Shown piece after piece: positions 34,029 to 42,495 of a stretch of DNA of 64,000 nt. Both the position numbers and the translations under genes were made by a program. Below the pieces are notes generated by a model. That model was not told the origin of the DNA. It worked only from the letters and a program-made list of their open reading frames with translations, and did no database searches. Location of the stretch: positions 1 through 64,000 of the forward strand of contig NZ_CAMYUE010000010.1 of the NCBI RefSeq assembly GCF_947301925.1, read 5' to 3'. Source of the stretch: an uncultured Ruminococcus sp. (GTDB lineage: Bacteria; Bacillota; Clostridia; Oscillospirales; Ruminococcaceae). How positions within the stretch are numbered: the stretch's first letter is position 1; each line of letters starts with the position of its first letter.

Positions 34029-34807
34029 AAAAGGATATGGATTTCGGCATACTTGAAAACGCCGATATGAATGAGATCGCGGATATCTCCGAGTGCGCTG
34101 CTCCTGTGACCGAACAGGACAAGAACAGGATCCGCGAAATGAGCATAAAAAAGTTTGACAGCAGAAATAATAACAGCAGCAGCGAAGCTGCCACCGACAA
34201 CGATACCGTCAGCGGCTCGGAGCCCTACAGCCGCCGTCGTTCGATACTGAAATATGCAGGTACTGCCGCTGCCTGCCTCGCTCTCATAGGAGGTATCGCA
34301 GGAGGAGCTGTACTGCTCAGAAACAACAAGGGCGGAAATTCACAGCTCACAGGCATCTCCGAGCCCGTCACCGAATACGTTGAGGAGCACGAAGTGTTCT
34401 TCCGCAAGGGCGACAGTCCTGACGGCGAGATACTTCTCACAGGCAAAAACATCTATTCTGCCGAACCGATGATATTAGCCGGCACGGATCCGGCCGAATA
34501 TTTAATCACGGTACAATTCGATCAGGAAGGCTCTGCTGTATTCAGCGAAGCTACCGCCGAGCTTGCAGGTACGGATATCCCGATATCAATATGGATAGAC
34601 GGAGAATGTATATTCAGCCCAACAGTCTACACCTCCATCACAGACGGCAGGTTCACCATCAGCGGAGACTTCACAGCTGAAAGGGCCAAAGAGATCGCAG
34701 ACCTGCTTGATCCGTCAAGGACCGTTCCCGATCCCTATGAAAACAGCCAATACACCGAACCCACAGAAGCTGCTCATCTGGAGAAGAACGCGAATATTCA
34801 CTGTTAA
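34025..34807 (+). CDS. Anti-sigma-like membrane protein with SecDF P1-head-like domain
   Basis: A 260-residue protein. A ~75-residue cytoplasmic part rich in charged and Ser/Asn residues, one TM helix (~78-98: YAGTAAACLALIGGIAGGAVLL), then an outer domain. Residues ~165-230 (ITVQFDQEGSAVFSEATAELAG, IWIDGECIFSP, FTISGDFTAERAKEIADLL) match the head subdomain of SecD P1, a fold not usual in anti-sigma factors. It overlaps the sigma gene. The last ten residues look out of register: another frame reads RIFTVNGQEITQEE to a stop at 34861, so a late frameshift is possible. Confidence 0.75.
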   Translation: MKKDMDFGILENADMNEIADISECAAPVTEQDKNRIREMSIKKFDSRNNNSSSEAATDNDTVSGSEPYSRRRSILKYAGTAAACLALIGGIAGGAVLLRNNKGGNSQLTGISEPVTEYVEEHEVFFRKGDSPDGEILLTGKNIYSAEPMILAGTDPAEYLITVQFDQEGSAVFSEATAELAGTDIPISIWIDGECIFSPTVYTSITDGRFTISGDFTAERAKEIADLLDPSRTVPDPYENSQYTEPTEAAHLEKNANIHC

Positions 34808-34896
34808 CGGCCAAGAGATCACACAAGAAGAATGTTGTGAGCTGCTTGAAAATGATAGCTGACAATGGCAGCAAAAATCTCATATGTACAGCAAAA

Positions 34897-34928
34897 GCCC
34901 CGGGGAAATGCCCCGGGGCCTTACTTTT
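34897..34928. terminator. Terminator between convergent sigma operons
   Basis: GCCCCGGGG and CCCCGGGGC pair around AAATG, with A-rich left and T-rich right flanks. Confidence 0.85.
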
Positions 34929-34948
34929 ATATGGATATTAAAACCGTC

Positions 34949-37504
34949 TTATGCCAGGGTCTTTGAATTGCCTACAAGGTAATTCTGTATGCAAAGGGCG
35001 TCGTTTGCCGTAAGTCCTGCGGTGGACTTGTCAACATCTGCATTTTTCTTTCCCTGGGAAGTGATATGGTTCTTCGATGTGCCCTTGACTTCGTACTTAT
35101 CGGGATTTGCAAGAGCCTGCATTACAAGGATAGCGTCTGAAAGATCAAGGTCGCTGTCGCAGTTTGCATCGCCTGTCTTTTCCGATAATGCTGTTGCTGT
35201 AGTCGTTGTGGTCACGATATTATTGGCAAATGGACCTGCTGTGGTACCCACGGACTCAACAGGAGTTTCTGCATACTGTCCGCGTGCGTTCCATGCCATA
35301 GTCTCCAGATCAGCTGTGTCTATACCGCATTTTCTTGAGACATATTCAAGTATCAGTGTCGTATCCATTGCGTCGCCGCTGACGCCGCTACCGTCAAGAT
35401 CGAAGTTAGCGATATAATTGTCCATTATCGCGTCAGGAACTGTATTGATATTCTCTGAGGTATGAGTCTGTGAGTAGAGTGTATTCTCGGCAAAGATATA
35501 ATCGTTCGCATCGATAACGCCGTTCATATCAACATCCGGTGCAGGTACTGTACCCGCCTCAACATTGACATAGTAGTTCTCATACTTCATCTGGCGGACT
35601 TCGCTTGAGGAGTATGTGAATGCGAAAACATAATTGTAGCAGAGACTGAACAGGTCGTCGGGATCTGTCAGAGGATATCTTGTGCCGTCAAGGCAGTTGG
35701 TTCCCGGCCAAGGATAATTGGAGACCTCTCCGTTTATCCATGCAGTGCGGAAATCTTCATATTCTTTTTCTTTCTTTGTCTTTACACCAAGCTTTTCGCA
35801 TATATATATCTGTGCTATGCTGCAGTCTGCGGCGTCACCGCTGATACCGTTTTCGTTAAGGTCAAAATTAATAAGGAAATTATCTATCATCTCCCTGCTG
35901 TAACGTCCATCGGGATAGTAACGGCAGCCGTTGAATATGTCGTCACAGGCCTGATGATCCACAAACGTCACCCTGCCGTCAAGGTTCAGATCGGGTTCGG
36001 GAAGCAGACCTGCCTGTACCTTCTGTTTGTAGACTGCATACTCTGCGTCGATATTTGTCATATCAACATTAGCTCTTACATCCGAGCTGGGAAGTCCCAT
36101 TTCCCATTCGGTGTTCTCAACAGCATTCTGGAAGGACTGGAATGCGTCCTTATACCTTGCGGAATAGGTTATCCTCTCGTCGTATCTTGTGTCACGCAAA
36201 ACCTCATAATAGGTGGGATCGGAATACTCGGGCTTGAACTCATTGTTTGCAAGGTAATACCTGATAAGGTAATCCGCAAATATGGGAGCAACTATGCTGT
36301 CATCTCCGATAGTGCTGAACAGATCAAGGCATTTTGCCTCGGAGTCTGATGGGAATTTGTACGTTGTCAGTTCATTGTATACCTTTAATTTTTCGGCGTA
36401 GGAAAGAGCCTCGGGATCCATATCTTCGTATACCACAGAGGGCTCGTTAAAGAGCTTGTGGAAGATGTAAATATCCATTAAGTCGCCCATGTCGAAGCTG
36501 CCGTTTCCGTCGACATCAAGATCAGGCTTTTTTTCTGCCAGAGTATCCGCAAAGATGTCATACAGGCCGTGGAATGCCTCCGTCTTTTCGATAAAGTAAT
36601 CAACGAAGTCCTTGCCGTATTTCTTTGTATCAAGTATATCCCTTTCCACCTTGTTGTAGCAGGTGTAGTAATATACCAGCTGATTTACGTCATATTCATC
36701 GAAAACTCCGTCATTGTTGAGATCTGTCCTTACGCCTTCTGCTACAGCAGCATCATCGCCGCATGACAGACAATAAAGACTATAAATATCGCTAACATCA
36801 AATTTTTCATCCCCGTTTATATCAATAATACCCTCATCATTGCGCCATTTGCCGAAATCAAAATCATTGATATCGTATTGTACGCTCATAAGCTCAAAAG
36901 GAACAGGTCTCATGCCTGTATCGTTGACTGCGCCGACAGGCTTTGGAGCTGCTGCGGAAGCTACAAGCATTGCAGCAAATCCTGCTGTTAATTTATTCAT
37001 ATAGTATACCCTCCTGTGTGTTTCTGTAATTACTTCTGTTGGTGTCGTTGTTGTAACAGTAACAACAGGCTTGGTGCTGATGTTTTTATGAGCTGTGGTG
37101 GTGACTGCGGCCTGCGCCGACACCCGCACAGTCTGTACGGGGCGTGCTGCCGTTGCTGCCGCTGACGCAGCTGATACGGTGTTTGCTGTCACTGCGGTGA
37201 CTGTGGCAGCAGCCGAAGCTGATGTGACCGCTTTTGTTGTTACTGTATAATTGCTGTCAGAGGTAACTGTGGCAGCTTCAGTGGTGTTCTCCGCTGCTGT
37301 GGCAGTTGTCTCTCCGTTGAAATTGACCGATGAAGGATCCCCGGCAGTATTGCTGTGCCATATACCAAAGCCTATTATCAAAGCTGCACACATTGCCGCA
37401 ACGCCTGATGTTATCCTTCTGATACGGATCCTGCGGACACGTCTTTCTTCAAGTATACGGTCGCCGCGGGACTTCACTATCTCCGCCATGGTCTTATAGT
37501 CCAT
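34949..37504 (-). CDS. Anti-sigma-like membrane protein fused to EF-hand/dockerin protein, paralogue 2
   Basis: An 851-residue ORF with the same plan as 16594-19107. A short basic cytoplasmic N-terminus, TM helix ~31-50, a Thr/Ala/Val-rich linker to ~165, then Met169 with a signal peptide (MNKLTAGFAAMLVASAAA). The remainder carries about nine EF-hand/dockerin-type loops (e.g. DINGDEKFDVSD, DLNNDGVFDEYD, DVDGNGSFDMGD, DLNLDGRVTFVD, DVDMNGVIDAND, DLDGSGVSGDA) and a C-terminal dockerin (GDANCDSDLDLSDAILVMQALANP, repeated at NADVDKSTAGLTANDA). ATG 37504, with AAGGAG upstream, overlaps the sigma gene by 11 bases. Probable anti-sigma and surface calcium/cohesin-binding protein. Confidence 0.8.
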   Translation of the reverse strand: MDYKTMAEIVKSRGDRILEERRVRRIRIRRITSGVAAMCAALIIGFGIWHSNTAGDPSSVNFNGETTATAAENTTEAATVTSDSNYTVTTKAVTSASAAATVTAVTANTVSAASAAATAARPVQTVRVSAQAAVTTTAHKNISTKPVVTVTTTTPTEVITETHRRVYYMNKLTAGFAAMLVASAAAPKPVGAVNDTGMRPVPFELMSVQYDINDFDFGKWRNDEGIIDINGDEKFDVSDIYSLYCLSCGDDAAVAEGVRTDLNNDGVFDEYDVNQLVYYYTCYNKVERDILDTKKYGKDFVDYFIEKTEAFHGLYDIFADTLAEKKPDLDVDGNGSFDMGDLMDIYIFHKLFNEPSVVYEDMDPEALSYAEKLKVYNELTTYKFPSDSEAKCLDLFSTIGDDSIVAPIFADYLIRYYLANNEFKPEYSDPTYYEVLRDTRYDERITYSARYKDAFQSFQNAVENTEWEMGLPSSDVRANVDMTNIDAEYAVYKQKVQAGLLPEPDLNLDGRVTFVDHQACDDIFNGCRYYPDGRYSREMIDNFLINFDLNENGISGDAADCSIAQIYICEKLGVKTKKEKEYEDFRTAWINGEVSNYPWPGTNCLDGTRYPLTDPDDLFSLCYNYVFAFTYSSSEVRQMKYENYYVNVEAGTVPAPDVDMNGVIDANDYIFAENTLYSQTHTSENINTVPDAIMDNYIANFDLDGSGVSGDAMDTTLILEYVSRKCGIDTADLETMAWNARGQYAETPVESVGTTAGPFANNIVTTTTTATALSEKTGDANCDSDLDLSDAILVMQALANPDKYEVKGTSKNHITSQGKKNADVDKSTAGLTANDALCIQNYLVGNSKTLA
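36998..37016 (-). promoter_or_regulatory. Internal ribosome site and ATG with signal peptide
   Basis: CAGGAGGG (37016-37009), 8 bases, then in-frame ATG 37000-36998. This is a stronger site than most gene starts in the window. It would give a 683-residue secreted dockerin protein. Confidence 0.7.
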
Positions 37505-38048
37505 AGAACACTGCTCCTTCCTTTTCAATTTCTTTTTTCAGAGCGCTCTTCGCTCTGTAAAGCAGATCCCTGATCTGCTTGCTGTTCTTTTTCATTATCT
37601 CAGCCGCTTCGTCATTCTTAAAGTCCTCAAAGAATATGAGGTAAAGTATCTGACTGTACTCGGGTCTGAGCTTTGAGACGAGCCTGCGCAGGTCGGCACG
37701 CCGCTCATCATCTATGACCTTCTGTTCTATATTTTCCCCGTCAGAGATATCATACGCATTGTCAAGGGAGACTGAACTGAATCTCGAAAATTTCCGCTTT
37801 ATATCTATGGCCTTGTTTCTTCCGATGGTGTAAAGCCATGTCTTGAAGCTCCCTGTGCCCTTGAAGGCAGGCTTTTCAACGTAAAGCTTTACGAAAGTAT
37901 CTATGGCCGCTTCCTCGGCCTGTCCCATATCTCCTATGATACTGTACAGGAAATACACAAGGCCGTCCTTGTATTCGCGGATAACTTCATCTATTGCATC
38001 TTTATCTCCTGAGAGGAAACGGCTGTAGCTACTTATACCGTTTTCCAT
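37494..38048 (-). CDS. ECF-type RNA polymerase sigma factor
   Basis: A 184-residue sigma-70 family protein. Region 2: EVIREYKDGLVYFLYSIIGD, EEAAIDTFVKLYVEKP, FKTWLYTIGRNKAIDIKR. Region 4: YLIFFEDFKNDEAAEIMKKNSKQIRDLLYRAKSALKKE. The ATG follows AAAGGAGG. Its 3' end overlaps the dockerin membrane partner. A sigma-A promoter and a candidate ECF-type motif lie upstream in tandem. Confidence 0.92.
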   Translation of the reverse strand: MENGISSYSRFLSGDKDAIDEVIREYKDGLVYFLYSIIGDMGQAEEAAIDTFVKLYVEKPAFKGTGSFKTWLYTIGRNKAIDIKRKFSRFSSVSLDNAYDISDGENIEQKVIDDERRADLRRLVSKLRPEYSQILYLIFFEDFKNDEAAEIMKKNSKQIRDLLYRAKSALKKEIEKEGAVFYGL

Positions 38049-38100
38049 AGTTCCTCCTTTCGGCAGGAAATATTTCCATTTGTTATTTATACGAAAGAAA

Positions 38101-38140
38101 TGCGGCAGATGTCGCAGTTTTTTTCAAAAATATTTTTCAG
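38101..38140 (-). promoter_or_regulatory. Candidate ECF-type promoter
   Basis: On the minus strand CTGAAAAATATTTTTGAAAA leads into CTGCGACATCTGCCGCA. It resembles the motifs at 15954 and 33341. Confidence 0.4.
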
Positions 38141-38166
38141 TGCAGATTTACGCTGTTTATACTATA

Positions 38167-38195
38167 ATTATACTATCAGCGGCTCAATGAGTCAA
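38167..38195 (-). promoter_or_regulatory. Sigma-A promoter of the 38-kb sigma operon
   Basis: On the minus strand TTGACT (38195-38190), 17 bases, TATAAT (38172-38167). A GC-rich hairpin (38199-38226) lies just upstream. Confidence 0.8.
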
Positions 38196-38335
38196 GAAAG
38201 GAGCTCCGCAGACCGCAGGAGCTCCTCATAATGACAGATTTTTTCGGCATAAGGGTTGAAAAAAGCAGATTAATGTGATATAATGTTCGTAAATAAACAC
38301 TTTATATGTAATTCCCAAACAAAGGAGTGACTGTT

Positions 38336-38653
38336 ATGATACTTAATAAAGACGCATACTGGAACATCATGGACTATATATTCAGGAATCTGAAGTTCAA
38401 GGAGGACTGTATCAGCCCCAGCGAGCTCATAAACATAGACACCTCTGAGGACAAAAACGTCTGGCTCGGTGAATTCATAAAGGAGCATGAATCCGAGAAA
38501 TGCACCAGAGAGGCTATTTTCAGCGCTCTGCACATACTTCTGTCACGCGACCTCATTAAGGTGCTGTATGTTGCTCAGAAAAAGGATTTCCGTCTTATCG
38601 ACCTCACCAGCAAGGGCTATGAGGAGTATCTGAAGCATATGCAGGTGTTATAA
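38336..38653 (+). CDS. Small helical protein, unknown function
   Basis: A 105-residue soluble protein rich in helices (LNKDAYWNIMDYIFRNL, REAIFSALHILLSRDLIKVLYV, LTSKGYEEYLKHM). The C-terminal part could be a winged-helix-like fold, but I recognise no family. ATG 38336 has AAAGGAG 8 bases upstream; the in-frame GTG at 38327 abuts the ribosome site and is unlikely. Single gene with its own terminator. Confidence 0.75.
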   Translation: MILNKDAYWNIMDYIFRNLKFKEDCISPSELINIDTSEDKNVWLGEFIKEHESEKCTREAIFSALHILLSRDLIKVLYVAQKKDFRLIDLTSKGYEEYLKHMQVL

Positions 38654-38683
38654 ACTGCGGCCACTCTTTGCCGGGACTGTGAA

Positions 38684-38721
38684 AAAACGCCTCTGACGGT
38701 TATCGTCGGGGCGTTTTCTTA
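38684..38721 (+). terminator. Terminator after the 105-residue protein
   Basis: AAAACGCC pairs with GGCGTTTT across a loop that itself pairs TGACGG with TCGTCG imperfectly; T-rich end. Confidence 0.8.
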
Positions 38722-38726
38722 TTGTG

Positions 38727-39017
38727 TCAGTACAAATATGCCACGGGGAGGCAGACTCCCACACGGGGAGAGCGGAACCTGCTGAAGCCCGAAGCGGAGA
38801 CAATAATTGCTGCCAGAAGAACCAGGCACAGACATATCAGCGGTATCTGCCTGCCGAAGACGGCGGTCAGGCCAGCAAACACAGCAGCCGCAGCCAGTGC
38901 GATACCGAAATACAGAGCCGCAGCACTGCCGCAGACTATGGCAGCTGCGAAAAGGCTGAGAGCTGAAATAAGCAATACAGCGGCTATACCAAGCATTATA
39001 CCCTTTCCCTTTTCCAT
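38727..39017 (-). CDS. Small membrane protein, unknown function
   Basis: A 96-residue protein consisting almost wholly of three hydrophobic, Ala/Leu/Ile-rich helices (~8-30, ~33-52, ~57-78). AGAGGGGG lies ahead of the ATG. No family recognised; it stands alone between two plus-strand genes. Confidence 0.6.
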   Translation of the reverse strand: MEKGKGIMLGIAAVLLISALSLFAAAIVCGSAAALYFGIALAAAAVFAGLTAVFGRQIPLICLCLVLLAAIIVSASGFSRFRSPRVGVCLPVAYLY

Positions 39018-39143
39018 GCCGTTCCCCCTCTCTGCGGACAGTCGTCCGCCTTTCTTGTTAATAATATCGTAGCATATAATAGTTTAAAAAGTCTTTAAAT
39101 ATAATATCATCTTACAGAAAAATACAGTTTTTTTCGGAATAGG

Positions 39144-39172
39144 TTGACATTTCTGCCTGTATATGATAGTAT
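39144..39172 (+). promoter_or_regulatory. Sigma-A promoter of the InlB-repeat protein
   Basis: TTGACA (39144-39149), 17 bases, TAGTAT (39167-39172). It excludes the in-frame ATG at 39163. Confidence 0.75.
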
Positions 39173-39222
39173 TAATGTACGGATATACGTTATATCCGAA
39201 TAATTTAAAGGGAGATGTTTTT

Positions 39223-41862
39223 ATGAGAGATCTATGGAAAAAAGCAGCGGCGGCGGCGCTGTCTTTTGCTCTTTTAGGGGGAGCTCTGCCTGCAAATGTG
39301 GGCGGTCTTAATCTTTTTGATAACGGTCTTATTGCGGACGCAGGTGTATACCGTTCTTGTTTTGTGTATTACGACGCTAACGGAGGTTCAGGAAGTATGC
39401 CTAGTAGAACTATTCCTGCTGGTACACTCAGCTTTATGGCACCTGATTGTACATTTACTCCTCCTGATTATATGGTATTTGATAAATGGATGTATAGTGA
39501 AGATCAATATTTTTACCGTCCCGGCGAGTATTTAGAAATTGGAAATAATACCGAGTACGTTCGCCTTTCGGCACAATGGAAAAGGGGTTACACCAAAGTG
39601 TCGTTCTATGCCAACGGCGGCACCGGCAATATGTCTCCGATTGCTGTTCCTTTTGAAGTAAGTATCTTTACGGCTCCTGAATGTACAATTACTCCTCCTA
39701 ATGGTAAGACATTTGATAAATGGCTGTATAATGGTAAGTATTATAATGCAGGAGAAAATATACCGATTGGAAATAATATCTCTGAAATAACCCTTTCGGC
39801 TCAGTGGAAAGATGCGAAATGTAAAATAAGATTTAATGGCGCAAATAACACTCAACTAAATGATGTGACACTTCCCGAGGGGCAAAAATATTATAAACTG
39901 CCCGAATTTACATATGAACTGCCTGCGGCAAAATACTTTACCGGCTGGCGCTACAACGACATAAAATATAATGTCGGCGATACTATATCTCTGAACCCCG
40001 GTTGGAATTATGTATATGCTGTTTTTGCAAACTATCCCAAGACCATAACCTTTACCAATAACGGCGGTACAGGTACTATGGATCCTGTTACTATTACTAA
40101 AGATAGTTATGTACTTCCTCAATGCACATTAACTCCTCCTGTGGGAAAGGAATTCTATTACTGGAAATTTGAAATACCGGGAACGTCAAAAACTACCGGA
40201 TATCCCGGCGAGTCTGTCAATATTTCAGACCTTACCGAGTTCGAGCTGACGCCTGAATGGAAAAACCTTTATGCCGTTACTTTCAATGCAAACGGCGGCA
40301 CAGGCACAATGGATACGGCCTATATTAACCCCGGAGGATACTATGAGCTGCCCGAATGTACCTTTACACCACCGAAATACAAGACGTTTGATAAGTGGGA
40401 TAAAGGTGCTGTGGGAATCTATATAAATATCTACAAGGATACCGAGATAAAAGCCCTGTGGAAGGACGATTATGAAAACTATCCCGTTATCCAGTTAAAA
40501 AAAGGTGATTACGGCTACGGTAATGAAGAAACAATACAGTTGGATGCAGATGTGACCACATACAAGCTCCCCCAGTGCTGCTTTGAATGGTACTATCCCG
40601 GTTATATGTTCAGCGGCTGGGAATACGACTCAAAACCTTACAAGCCCGGACAGACCATAACTATAAAGAAGGGCATAAATACTGTTACAGCCACATGGAA
40701 GAAGACCGACAGTTGTGCCGAAATAAACCTTGTTGATCCCATAAGCGGAAAATCAGCCAATTATTTCTGTGAGGACGACGCTTTTACCTTACCGAAATGC
40801 CCCTTTACTGCTCCCAAGGGAAAGAAATTCGCAGGATATGAAGCCCCCTTCTGTATCGGCACTCTGCTCCCCGGAGAGCAATTCCCGCCCGAGGGTCTGA
40901 CCCTTCCTTACGAATTCAGGAGCAGCTTCATCTGGTATTTGGATATTGTATGGGAAGATGTGGAAACGCCTAAGTTCACCACGAACTCAATGACACTGGG
41001 CGGCGCTATCAGCCTTAACTTCTATGTTGACCTGTCATCCGTCAACGAGGAATGGCGCGACCTTTCATGGGTTGAATTTGAAGTGGGCGACAAGAAGCAG
41101 ACAGCAGAATTCAACCCCAAGAATATGAACCAGGCAAAGACCGCTTACGGCTTCACCTGTATGCTCAATTCTGTCTCCATGGCCGACGACGTAAAGGCTA
41201 CCCTCCACTACTACGACGATGAAGGTAATGAGCAGACAGTTACTACTACATCAACTGCGGAAACCTACCTCCAGAAGTTCAACGAGGGCGACGGCGAAAA
41301 GCTCTGGGGCCTTATAAAGTCTATCAACGACTACGGCTACTATATGCAGAAGTATCTCTCCGTTAATTCGGGAAAGCCGTGGACTCTCGGCGTTGACCAT
41401 ACCGCTATGGAAACCAACTATACAAAGGTACCCATATATAAGAAGAACCTTGCTTCCTACAAGGAAAAGCTCTCCAAGAAGGCCAAGGTCAAGAAGATCG
41501 TAAGCGCAGACCTCAGCAATATCAGCTACGCACTTACACTGGACGCTGATACGTCTCTCAATATCACTATCAAGCCACAGTCAAACTACAAGGGCAATGT
41601 AAAGGTAACTCTCGACGGAAAGTCTGTTACTCCCAAGAAGGTTGGCAATAACTATGTGCTGACTATCCCGGGCATTTCTGCTCATAAGCTGGGCGATACC
41701 TACTCCGTGACAGTCAAGACCACAAACGGCACGTCTACATTCAAGGCGTCGGCTCTGTCCTACGCAAACGACGCTATAAACGATCCCTATGACGATTCGG
41801 AGGTGTACGCAATGTGCGCTCTCTATGACTACTATCAGGCAGCTGTAAACTACAAAAGCTAA
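39223..41862 (+). CDS. Secreted protein with InlB/Listeria-Bacteroides-type repeats
   Basis: An 879-residue exported protein. Signal peptide ~1-40. Seven imperfect repeats of ~70 residues follow (Y-ANGGTG-M...L-P-CT-TPP..K-FDKW...A-WK), the InlB B-repeat style found in surface proteins. From ~residue 585 comes a region (LGGAISLNFYVDL, YLQKF, VKVTLDGKSVTPKKVGNNYVLTI, LYDYYQAAVNYKS) related to the C-termini of the LRR protein at 19352 and the lectin protein at 46203. The first ~900 bases use A/T-ending codons more than the rest. ATG 39223 follows AAAGGGAG. No anchor seen. Confidence 0.82.
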   Translation: MRDLWKKAAAAALSFALLGGALPANVGGLNLFDNGLIADAGVYRSCFVYYDANGGSGSMPSRTIPAGTLSFMAPDCTFTPPDYMVFDKWMYSEDQYFYRPGEYLEIGNNTEYVRLSAQWKRGYTKVSFYANGGTGNMSPIAVPFEVSIFTAPECTITPPNGKTFDKWLYNGKYYNAGENIPIGNNISEITLSAQWKDAKCKIRFNGANNTQLNDVTLPEGQKYYKLPEFTYELPAAKYFTGWRYNDIKYNVGDTISLNPGWNYVYAVFANYPKTITFTNNGGTGTMDPVTITKDSYVLPQCTLTPPVGKEFYYWKFEIPGTSKTTGYPGESVNISDLTEFELTPEWKNLYAVTFNANGGTGTMDTAYINPGGYYELPECTFTPPKYKTFDKWDKGAVGIYINIYKDTEIKALWKDDYENYPVIQLKKGDYGYGNEETIQLDADVTTYKLPQCCFEWYYPGYMFSGWEYDSKPYKPGQTITIKKGINTVTATWKKTDSCAEINLVDPISGKSANYFCEDDAFTLPKCPFTAPKGKKFAGYEAPFCIGTLLPGEQFPPEGLTLPYEFRSSFIWYLDIVWEDVETPKFTTNSMTLGGAISLNFYVDLSSVNEEWRDLSWVEFEVGDKKQTAEFNPKNMNQAKTAYGFTCMLNSVSMADDVKATLHYYDDEGNEQTVTTTSTAETYLQKFNEGDGEKLWGLIKSINDYGYYMQKYLSVNSGKPWTLGVDHTAMETNYTKVPIYKKNLASYKEKLSKKAKVKKIVSADLSNISYALTLDADTSLNITIKPQSNYKGNVKVTLDGKSVTPKKVGNNYVLTIPGISAHKLGDTYSVTVKTTNGTSTFKASALSYANDAINDPYDDSEVYAMCALYDYYQAAVNYKS

Positions 41863-41880
41863 CAGAATAAATAAACGCAG

Positions 41881-41916
41881 AAAGGAGCAGGTCAATATGA
41901 CCTGCTCCTTTTTTAT
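41881..41916. terminator. Bidirectional terminator
   Basis: AAAGGAGCAGGTCA and TGACCTGCTCCTTT pair almost without loop, followed by a T run; serves both converging operons. Confidence 0.9.
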
Positions 41917-41922
41917 CTGTTG

Positions 41923-42495
41923 TCAGATACAGTTATTCTTTTCCAGAAAAGCACGAAGCTGCTTTTTGCTCCTGAAAAGCATATTTGATATCCTGAAAGA
42001 AACGATATCCAGGCTTCTGGCTATCTCCTTAACGCTGTAGCCAAAGAAGAAGCGCTTTACAAAGACTTGTCTTTCAAGCTCGGGCAATCCCGATAAAAAG
42101 GTGTTTATCTGCTCCCTGAGATAAGTCCCGTCATACTCTTCCTCAGCATTTCCCACATCGGAAATGAACTCGCAGAGCTCGTCAAAAGACGTCCTGGGAT
42201 AATCTCTCTTTTGCGAATGATTGTATTCCAGCTTTTTCATTGCGTGATTGCGTGCTACTCTGCAGCTGAAGGCCTTGAGATTGTCAGGCTGCTGTTCAGG
42301 CACCGATCTCCACATATTCAGCAGGAAATCATTGTAGCATTCTTCGGCGTCCTCGGGAACGCGCAGAAAGTTTGAAATGAGCCTGCGGCACAGCCTGCCG
42401 TACTTGTTTTCCGTGAACTTTAATGCTTTGTCGGGCTCATTCCTGTAGAGTTCGATTATCAGATCATCGCTTATTTCATCAATATTATTCATCAT
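41923..42495 (-). CDS. ECF-type RNA polymerase sigma factor
   Basis: A 190-residue sigma-70 family protein. Region 2: EECYNDFLLNMWRSVPEQQPDNLKAFSCRVARNHAMK; region 4: VFVKRFFFGYSVKEIARSLDIVSFRISNMLFRSKKQLRAFL. It is similar in plan to the factor at 16041 (both have a WRS-P-PDNL segment). It is the last gene of a three-gene operon behind a trypsin-like protease and a foldase-like protein; its start overlaps the foldase gene by 11 bases. No anti-sigma gene follows. Confidence 0.9.
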   Translation of the reverse strand: MMNNIDEISDDLIIELYRNEPDKALKFTENKYGRLCRRLISNFLRVPEDAEECYNDFLLNMWRSVPEQQPDNLKAFSCRVARNHAMKKLEYNHSQKRDYPRTSFDELCEFISDVGNAEEEYDGTYLREQINTFLSGLPELERQVFVKRFFFGYSVKEIARSLDIVSFRISNMLFRSKKQLRAFLEKNNCI

